From Flavobacteriales bacterium (GTDB lineage Bacteria > Bacteroidota > Bacteroidia > Flavobacteriales_D > Crocinitomicaceae), in NCBI GenBank assembly GCA_947462695.1, contig CANHQC010000133.1:1-5825 (forward strand): a stretch of 5,825 nt of DNA. The letters are read 5' to 3'. The notes beneath the pieces are model-generated. The model had not been told where the DNA came from. It worked only from the letters and a program-made list of their open reading frames with translations, and made no database searches. Positions 1 to 4,738 of the stretch are shown here, in pieces. Within the stretch, counting starts at the first letter, position 1. The number at the start of each line of letters is the position of its first letter. The position numbers and the translations under genes are program-made.

Positions 1-449
1 GCAAAGGCAATACCTGTACCCATCGGTATTTGTGCACCAACAATTCCATGACCACCCATGAAGTTCACTTCCTTATCAAAAAAGTGCATGGAACCTCCTT
101 TACCTTTTGAGCAACCTGTTGATCGGCCGTAAAGTTCAGCCATTAAAACGCGCGGATTGGTACCTAAAGCAATTGGATGGGCGTGATCTCGGTAGGCCGT
201 CATGTGTTTATCGTCTTTTAGACAAGCACTAGCCGTTCCTGCTACAATGGCTTCTTGACCTATGTATAAGTGACAAAATCCACCAAACTTTTGTTGAATA
301 TATAATTGACCTGTCTTTTCTTCAAAACGACGGATCAACAACATATCCTTGTACCATTTTATGTATGTTTCTTTCGAGAACTTTGATTTACCGACTACAG
401 TCGATTTCTTCGTTGTTTTAGACGGCTTGCTTGATGATTTTATGGCCAT
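1..449 (-). CDS. pdhA: Pyruvate dehydrogenase E1 component, alpha subunit (partial; C-terminus beyond left edge)
   Basis: Thiamine-diphosphate-dependent E1 alpha subunit of the cytoplasmic pyruvate dehydrogenase complex, which decarboxylates pyruvate and passes the acetyl group to E2 lipoyl domains. The visible 149 residues match the N-terminal part of the E1 alpha family: WYKDMLLIRRFEEK (32-45), GGFCHLYIGQEA (56-67), TAYRDHAHP (84-92), MAELYGRSTGCSKGKGGSMH (103-122) and GGHGIVGAQIPMGTG (132-146). The GDG...N cofactor-binding motif would come next and lies outside the window. The family is about 330-360 residues, so more than half is missing. The ATG at 449 is the first start after an in-frame TGA and follows a purine-rich stretch. 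Residues 2-25 form a Lys/Ser/Thr-rich tail ahead of the conserved core. It lies 58 bp downstream of cdd on the same strand and may also have its own promoter. The order cdd-pdhA is, from memory, common in flavobacteria. The E1 alpha of a branched-chain 2-oxoacid dehydrogenase is the main alternative but fits the GKGGSMH region less well. Confidence 0.93.
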   Translation of the reverse strand, partial: MAIKSSSKPSKTTKKSTVVGKSKFSKETYIKWYKDMLLIRRFEEKTGQLYIQQKFGGFCHLYIGQEAIVAGTASACLKDDKHMTAYRDHAHPIALGTNPRVLMAELYGRSTGCSKGKGGSMHFFDKEVNFMGGHGIVGAQIPMGTGIAF

Positions 450-475
450 GAATCTCTTCTTTTTGTTTCAGACGC

Positions 476-503
476 CAAATATAGTAATTTATCAAAAAAA
501 CAA
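476..503 (-). promoter_or_regulatory. Candidate Bacteroidetes-type promoter for pdhA
   Basis: On the minus strand, TATATTTG at 483-476 matches the Bacteroidetes -7 consensus TAnnTTTG perfectly. A TTG at 503-501 lies 17 bases upstream, at the short end of the usual spacing. The leader to the pdhA ATG at 449 would be about 20 nt. This could allow pdhA transcription independent of cdd. The call rests on sequence match only. Confidence 0.5.
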
Positions 504-507
504 TAGT

Positions 508-981
508 CTAAACCGTACCGAAAGCAAAAGGTAAAAGATCCTTTGCTGAATAAAAAATAACGGTCTGTTCATTCTGACTAATCAACATGATACGATACGT
601 TTGATTTTGGCGGATTTCAGTTTCTAACATCACCTGTCGACATGCCCCACAAGGAGTTAATAACTTATCTACAGGAAGTAATTCGCCTTTTGCAACAACA
701 CACAACGTTTTAATTACTTCTTGAGGGAAATTTGCTCCAGTATAAAACAACGCGACGCGCTCCGCACACAATCCAGATGGAAAAGCAATGTTTTCTTGAT
801 TGCTTCCTAAAACGAGTTCACCTGACATTAATTCCACCACTGAACCCACATGAAATTCGCTATACGGTGCATACGCAGTTTCAGCTATTTGATAGGCTTT
901 TTGAACTAAGACTTGATCAGACTCACTAAGTTCTCTCCACGAGTCGTAGTGATCATAAGGAATGGAAATGTGATTTTTCAT
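508..981 (-). CDS. cdd: Cytidine deaminase
   Basis: Zinc enzyme that hydrolytically deaminates cytidine and deoxycytidine to uridine and deoxyuridine in pyrimidine salvage; cytoplasmic. The 157-residue length fits the small homotetrameric class. YAPYSEFHVGS (37-47) is the N-terminal family signature. CAER (72-75) supplies the first zinc Cys (C72) and the proton-shuttling Glu (E74), and PCGACRQV (110-117) supplies the other two zinc ligands (C111 and C114). A three-Cys site is typical of the tetrameric enzymes, whereas dimeric ones use His-Cys-Cys. All catalytic residues are present, so it should be active. The ATG at 981 leaves a natural length N-terminus, and there is no clear Shine-Dalgarno, as is usual in Bacteroidetes. 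It is divergent from mtaB and sits 58 bp upstream of pdhA, with which it may be co-transcribed. Confidence 0.95.
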   Translation of the reverse strand: MKNHISIPYDHYDSWRELSESDQVLVQKAYQIAETAYAPYSEFHVGSVVELMSGELVLGSNQENIAFPSGLCAERVALFYTGANFPQEVIKTLCVVAKGELLPVDKLLTPCGACRQVMLETEIRQNQTYRIMLISQNEQTVIFYSAKDLLPFAFGTV

Positions 982-996
982 TTGTTGTATCTCACC

Positions 997-1029
997 CGAA
1001 ATTAATCATTCCTTTCGATCAATAAACAA
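997..1029 (-). promoter_or_regulatory. Candidate promoter for cdd (imperfect -7 element)
   Basis: On the minus strand TAATTTCG at 1004-997 differs from TAnnTTTG at one base. A TTG at 1029-1027 lies 22 bases upstream, within the spacing seen in Flavobacterium promoters. The leader to the cdd ATG at 981 would be roughly 10 nt. This is weaker than the other elements in the window. Confidence 0.35.
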
Positions 1030-1043
1030 TAATGAGTTATCCA

Positions 1044-1075
1044 TTTGCAGAAGCGTCTAATTCACCTTATTTTTG
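1044..1075 (+). promoter_or_regulatory. Bacteroidetes-type promoter for mtaB
   Basis: TTTG at 1044-1047 (-33 element) and TATTTTTG at 1068-1075 (-7 element, perfect TAnnTTTG) are separated by 20 bases, which fits the Bacteroides/Flavobacterium sigma-ABfr consensus. The -7 element ends 6 bases before the mtaB ATG at 1082, so transcription would begin at or next to the start codon. This is the best complete promoter in the window. Confidence 0.7.
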
Positions 1076-1081
1076 CCAGCC

Positions 1082-2386
1082 ATGAATCAGTATAAAAAAG
1101 TCGCTTTCTATACACTCGGATGTAAGTTGAACTTCTCTGAAACATCGACGATTTCAAGAACGTTTGAAGACGGTGGTTACGCCAAAGTTGACTTCAATGA
1201 AACGCCCGATGTTTACGTGATCAATACCTGTTCAGTTACTGAAAACGCAGATAAAAAATGCAAACAACTGGTTCGAAAAGCCTTAGATATAAATCCAAAC
1301 GCATTCGTAACAATAATTGGCTGTTATGCGCAATTGAAACCTGAGGAGATTGCCGCTATTCCGGGCGTCGATTTGGTATTAGGTGCAAACGAGAAGTTCA
1401 ATATCTTGGATCATCTTGAGCAATTAACTAAAAATGAAGCAACCATCGTTAAAAACGAATCCATAAAAACAACGACTTCATTTGTTCCTGCTTTTTCGTT
1501 AGGAGACCGCACACGATCCTTCTTAAAAGTGCAAGACGGTTGTGATTACTTCTGTTCATTTTGCACCATACCTCTAGCCAGAGGAAAAAGTCGAAATGCC
1601 TCAATCGCTGACACCATACAAGAAGCGAAAAAAATCGCAGATAGTCCAGTGAAAGAGGTTGTATTGACAGGTGTGAATATTGGTGATTTTGGCCAAGGAG
1701 GAGACGAGAATTTTTTCGAACTCATTAAAGAACTTGACAACATCGAAGGCATTGATCGATTCAGAATTTCATCGATCGAACCGAACCTGCTGTCAAATGA
1801 GATTATCGAATTTTGCCTCACGCAATCCAAACGATTTGTTCCACATTTTCATATCCCATTGCAATCGGGAAGCGATCTTTTACTCAAAGCAATGCGCCGG
1901 AAATACACTACCGACTTATACCGTGAACGCATCGAAACGATTATAAATTGTCGTCCAGATGCATGTATTGGTGTAGATGTTATTGTTGGATTTCCGGGAG
2001 AGACGGATGAGTTATTCATGGAAACAGTCAACTTTTTAAAAGATTTACCGATCTCTTACCTGCACGTGTTTACCTACTCAGAACGAGCAAACACAACAGC
2101 AGTTAAACTTGGAGACCCCGTACCGATGTCAGTTAGAAAAGAACGAAGTCGACAGCTGCACATCTTATCTGACAAGAAAAAACGACAGTTTTACGAGGAA
2201 CAAATCGGTACACGTCGAACGCTACTCGTAGAACAAGAAGAAAACGAAGGTTGGCATGAAGGATTTACGGAAAACTATGTCAAAGTCAAATTGCCAATTG
2301 AAGCTGACCGTCAAAACACTTTCATAAACGTCCAGTTAACCGAAATAGATCGCGACGGTTCGATGTTGTGCGCCATTCTTGATTAG
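1082..2386 (+). CDS. mtaB: tRNA (N6-L-threonylcarbamoyladenosine(37)-C2)-methylthiotransferase MtaB
   Basis: Radical-SAM enzyme that converts t6A37 to ms2t6A37 in tRNAs reading ANN codons, using two iron-sulfur clusters and S-adenosylmethionine; cytoplasmic. From the ATG it is 434 residues, normal for the family. The N-terminal methylthiotransferase domain carries the auxiliary cluster cysteines C14 (TLGCKLN), C50 (NTCSVT) and C81 (IIGCYAQ). The radical-SAM CxxxCxxC motif is CDYFCSFC (154-161). HFHIPLQSGSD (256-266) is a conserved family segment, and about 377-434 forms the C-terminal TRAM RNA-binding domain. TLGCKLN and the motif spacing favour MtaB over MiaB (ms2i6A) or RimO (ribosomal protein S12). 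A TTG nine bases upstream (1073) is in frame but lies inside the -7 promoter element, so the ATG at 1082 is preferred. The 3' end overlaps the convergent mnmD gene by 4 bp. Confidence 0.94.
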   Translation: MNQYKKVAFYTLGCKLNFSETSTISRTFEDGGYAKVDFNETPDVYVINTCSVTENADKKCKQLVRKALDINPNAFVTIIGCYAQLKPEEIAAIPGVDLVLGANEKFNILDHLEQLTKNEATIVKNESIKTTTSFVPAFSLGDRTRSFLKVQDGCDYFCSFCTIPLARGKSRNASIADTIQEAKKIADSPVKEVVLTGVNIGDFGQGGDENFFELIKELDNIEGIDRFRISSIEPNLLSNEIIEFCLTQSKRFVPHFHIPLQSGSDLLLKAMRRKYTTDLYRERIETIINCRPDACIGVDVIVGFPGETDELFMETVNFLKDLPISYLHVFTYSERANTTAVKLGDPVPMSVRKERSRQLHILSDKKKRQFYEEQIGTRRTLLVEQEENEGWHEGFTENYVKVKLPIEADRQNTFINVQLTEIDRDGSMLCAILD

Positions 2387-3036
2387 AACTTTGTGGCAAT
2401 CGTCATTTCCCTTTTGCCCGGAGGACCAGGTACTGAAGTCACTGTGAAACCTGCTGATTTTAAATCTCTTTTTACCTGACCTTTCGCGCAATAAGTTACC
2501 AATCTCCCACCCTTACGGGTTAAACGATACATCTTTTCAAATACTGGCAGGACCCAAAGTTCTGCTTGAGCTCTTGGACCAAATGCATCAAAATATATTA
2601 AATCAAACTGTTCTATTGCCGAATAATTCTCCAGTTTTACGTTCACTTTTTCAAGTTGAAAGTGTGACCTAATTAAAACGGACTTATTCCATGCTGCTTG
2701 ATGAAGTTGATTGAATAGCACCTGTTCCTCTGGAGAAAACATTACTGAATATTCTGCTAAAAGATCCTCATCAACAGGGAATGGTTCAATTCCAACGTAT
2801 TGAATGTGCTGGTCGTTCGGTTGAGAAAGAACTGTAAGCAACGCATTTAAACCTGTACCAAACCCAACCTCAAGAATGGATAGCGAAGAAACGGAAGAAG
2901 ACTGCTTTAACCCCCATTGAATAAAAACATGCTCAGATTCTTGTCTTGCGCCGTGAATGGAATGGTAATGTTCGTCCAACTCTGGCACATAAAGCGTTTT
3001 ACTTCCGTCATGTGTTGATTTAACTTCCCGTTTCAT
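2383..3036 (-). CDS. mnmD: tRNA (5-methylaminomethyl-2-thiouridine)(34) methyltransferase MnmD
   Basis: SAM-dependent methyltransferase for the last step of mnm5(s2)U34 synthesis, methylating 5-aminomethyluridine at the tRNA wobble position. It corresponds to the methyltransferase half of E. coli MnmC; the FAD oxidase half is absent, as is typical of Bacteroidetes. From the ATG at 3036 it is 217 residues. YHSIHGARQESEHVFI (24-39) is the MnmC-like N-terminal signature. ILEVGFGTGLN (54-64) is SAM motif I, and E84 (VGIEP) is the likely ribose-binding acid. FDAFGP (149-154) with LW (160-161) is the acidic catalytic loop, and PGPPGKREM (203-211) matches the conserved C-terminal substrate loop. The open frame extends upstream to a TTG at 3066, but those 10 codons cover a perfect TAnnTTTG element and homologues (from memory) begin MKRE, so the ATG at 3036 is preferred. 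It is convergent with mtaB and divergent from dnaB. Confidence 0.92.
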   Translation of the reverse strand: MKREVKSTHDGSKTLYVPELDEHYHSIHGARQESEHVFIQWGLKQSSSVSSLSILEVGFGTGLNALLTVLSQPNDQHIQYVGIEPFPVDEDLLAEYSVMFSPEEQVLFNQLHQAAWNKSVLIRSHFQLEKVNVKLENYSAIEQFDLIYFDAFGPRAQAELWVLPVFEKMYRLTRKGGRLVTYCAKGQVKRDLKSAGFTVTSVPGPPGKREMTIATKF

Positions 3037-3040
3037 CTGA

Positions 3041-3048
3041 CAAAAATA
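3041..3048 (-). promoter_or_regulatory. -7 promoter element for mnmD
   Basis: TATTTTTG at 3048-3041 (minus strand) is a perfect TAnnTTTG match. It ends 4 bases before the mnmD ATG at 3036, implying a leaderless or near-leaderless message. The nearest TTTG upstream (3067-3064) is only 15 bases away, shorter than the usual 17-23, so the -33 element is weak or absent. Confidence 0.55.
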
Positions 3049-3066
3049 CGTTTCAGTTTTCAACAA

Positions 3067-3089
3067 ATGTTAAAAACGTGCATTAACAT
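3067..3089. repeat. 7-bp perfect inverted repeat in the mnmD/dnaB divergent region
   Basis: ATGTTAA (3067-3073) and TTAACAT (3083-3089) are perfect inverted copies separated by 9 bases. The dyad sits just upstream of the mnmD -7 element, where an operator could act, but the tract is AT-rich, so chance is a real possibility. No regulator can be named. Confidence 0.35.
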
Positions 3090-3116
3090 CTTTTTGATAA
3101 AGATTTTGAATTTATC
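3088..3116. repeat. Two overlapping short inverted repeats upstream of dnaB
   Basis: ATCTTT (3088-3093) pairs with AAAGAT (3099-3104) across a 5-base loop. GATAAA (3096-3101) pairs with TTTATC (3111-3116) across 9 bases. The two share bases, so as hairpins they would be mutually exclusive. They lie 26 bases or more upstream of the dnaB -7 element. Both are AT-rich and could be fortuitous; neither has the G+C stem and T-run of an intrinsic terminator. Confidence 0.25.
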
Positions 3117-3141
3117 TGATTTTAATGGAAGGGTATTCACG

Positions 3142-3149
3142 TATATTTG
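3142..3149 (+). promoter_or_regulatory. -7 promoter element for dnaB
   Basis: TATATTTG is a perfect TAnnTTTG match that ends 6 bases before the dnaB ATG at 3156, the same spacing as at mtaB. No good TTG lies 17-23 bases upstream; a CTG at 3116-3118 is the closest. Transcription would start at or within a few bases of the start codon. Confidence 0.55.
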
Positions 3150-3155
3150 TAGGCT

Positions 3156-4727
3156 ATGGAAAGTAATCTGGAAAACGGTAAACGCATCACAAATCGAGTA
3201 AAAAATCCTTCGGTTTTATTAAATGATCTTGGTAAAGTACCCCCACAAGCTGTCGATATAGAGCAAGCTGTTCTGGGGGCAATGATGTTGGAAAAAAATG
3301 CCGTTACAGATACAATTGACATTTTAAAACCGAGTAGTTTTTACGATCCAAAACACCAATACATTTACAATGCGATTCGTGAATTATTCGGTGGTTCTAG
3401 TCCGATTGATTTACTTACCGTAATAAATAAACTAAAGGAAAAAGGGGAACTAGAAGCGGCTGGAGGTGTGACTTATGTTTCTCAACTCACTGGTCGAGTG
3501 GCATCAACTGCACACATCGAATTTCATGCCCGTGTAATTTCTGAAAAGCACATTAAACGAGAGCTCATTAGAATGAGTAGTGAAGTCATTCGCAATGCTT
3601 ACGATGATACAAATGACGTATTTGATGTACTGAATTTTGCTGAAGGTGAACTATTCAATATTGCAGAAAACAATATGGGCAAGCACGTTGATGCCATGCC
3701 AAATGTTGTTCGCCAAGCTATTGAAGAGATCGAGAAAGCATCACAAAATTCAGATGGAATTTCTGGAATCCCAACCGGATTTTACGACCTGGATAAGTTA
3801 ACATCAGGTTGGCAACGATCAGATATGATTGTCATCGCTGCCCGACCAGCCATGGGTAAAACAGCTTTTGTACTCTCAATGGCAAGAAATACCGCGGTCG
3901 AATACAACATGGGCGTTGCCTTATTCTCACTGGAGATGTCTTCCGTTCAGCTTGTGAAGCGATTAATCGCCAGTGAGTCGCGACTTAGTGCTGAAAAATT
4001 GCGAAAAGGTGATCTTCGGGAGCATGAATTTCAGCAATTGCACTCCCGTATTTCGAAGTTAGCAACGGCGCCTATTTTTATCGATGATACACCAGGAATA
4101 AGTGTTTTTGACCTTCGTGCGAAATGCAGAAGATTAAAAATGCAACACAATATCGAAATGGTCATTATTGATTATTTGCAATTAATGACTGCAGGAGGTT
4201 CTAAAGGAAGCGGCAACCGAGAACAAGAAATATCGACCATCTCACGTTCAATAAAAGAAATTGCAAAAGAATTGAATGTACCGGTAGTCGCATTGTCACA
4301 GTTGAGCAGAAGTGTTGAACAACGTGGCGGTGATAAACGTCCGGTTTTATCTGACTTACGTGAATCAGGAGCTATTGAGCAAGATGCGGATATAGTTTCC
4401 TTTATTTACCGTCCCGAATATTATGGTTTTATTCAAGACGATAATGGCAATTCAAACCATGGAATTGGTGAAATCATTGTTGCTAAACACCGGAATGGGG
4501 CTTTGGATAAAGTACGATTGCGGTTCATTGGTGAATATGCACGTTTCGAAAATCTAGACAATTTCAGTGACGATCCATTGCCTTCGGAAAATTCAGGATT
4601 TAAATCCAACACTCAATTTGAGCAAAATCAACCTGCTAGCTATACCATTTTGAGTAAAATGGATAAAGATAGAAATGATGAATTGGAAGATTTTGGAAGA
4701 AGTATGGAAGATAGTACCCCATTTTAA
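3156..4727 (+). CDS. dnaB: Replicative DNA helicase DnaB
   Basis: Hexameric 5'-3' helicase that unwinds DNA at the chromosomal replication fork and interacts with primase. The 523 residues fit the longer Bacteroidetes DnaB form. The N-terminal helical domain (about 29-130) opens with PPQAVDIEQAVLGAMM. The RecA-like ATPase domain begins near GIPTGFYDLDKLTSGW (204-219). Walker A is ARPAMGKT (229-236, K235), the catalytic Glu is in SLEMS (E260), Walker B is MVIIDYLQL (335-343, D339) and the sensor Gln is Q382 (ALSQLSR). SDLRESGAIEQDAD (399-412) is a DnaB signature, and KHRNG (444-448) carries the Arg finger R446. Residues 465-523 form an acidic, low-complexity tail. There is no intein in the usual Walker A or other sites, and no phage signals nearby, so this is the chromosomal copy. 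The start follows a perfect -7 element; the next gene begins 11 bp downstream. Confidence 0.97.
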   Translation: MESNLENGKRITNRVKNPSVLLNDLGKVPPQAVDIEQAVLGAMMLEKNAVTDTIDILKPSSFYDPKHQYIYNAIRELFGGSSPIDLLTVINKLKEKGELEAAGGVTYVSQLTGRVASTAHIEFHARVISEKHIKRELIRMSSEVIRNAYDDTNDVFDVLNFAEGELFNIAENNMGKHVDAMPNVVRQAIEEIEKASQNSDGISGIPTGFYDLDKLTSGWQRSDMIVIAARPAMGKTAFVLSMARNTAVEYNMGVALFSLEMSSVQLVKRLIASESRLSAEKLRKGDLREHEFQQLHSRISKLATAPIFIDDTPGISVFDLRAKCRRLKMQHNIEMVIIDYLQLMTAGGSKGSGNREQEISTISRSIKEIAKELNVPVVALSQLSRSVEQRGGDKRPVLSDLRESGAIEQDADIVSFIYRPEYYGFIQDDNGNSNHGIGEIIVAKHRNGALDKVRLRFIGEYARFENLDNFSDDPLPSENSGFKSNTQFEQNQPASYTILSKMDKDRNDELEDFGRSMEDSTPF

Positions 4728-4738
4728 TTACATTGATT

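Noticed and set aside
349..534. Plus-strand open frame of 61 codons
   Set aside because: Antisense to the start of pdhA, whose protein is strongly conserved; no family likeness.
732..929. Plus-strand open frame of 65 codons
   Set aside because: Lies entirely antisense to cdd and resembles no protein family.
1073..1081. TTG start giving a 437-residue MtaB
   Set aside because: The TTG forms the last three bases of a perfect -7 promoter element, and the ATG three codons later gives a normal N-terminus for the family.
1546..2031. Antisense and alternate-frame open frames within mtaB
   Set aside because: Shadows of the mtaB coding sequence, which has all expected motifs in its own frame.
3137..3322. 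Minus-strand 61-codon open frame across the dnaB start
   Set aside because: Shadow of dnaB; it would start inside dnaB and end in its promoter.
3840..4530. Intein or phage-type DnaB
   Set aside because: The helicase motifs are continuous with normal spacing, and there are no phage genes around.
4728..4738. Terminator or promoter between dnaB and the next gene
   Set aside because: Only 11 bases, with no hairpin and no TAnnTTTG match in or just before the gap.
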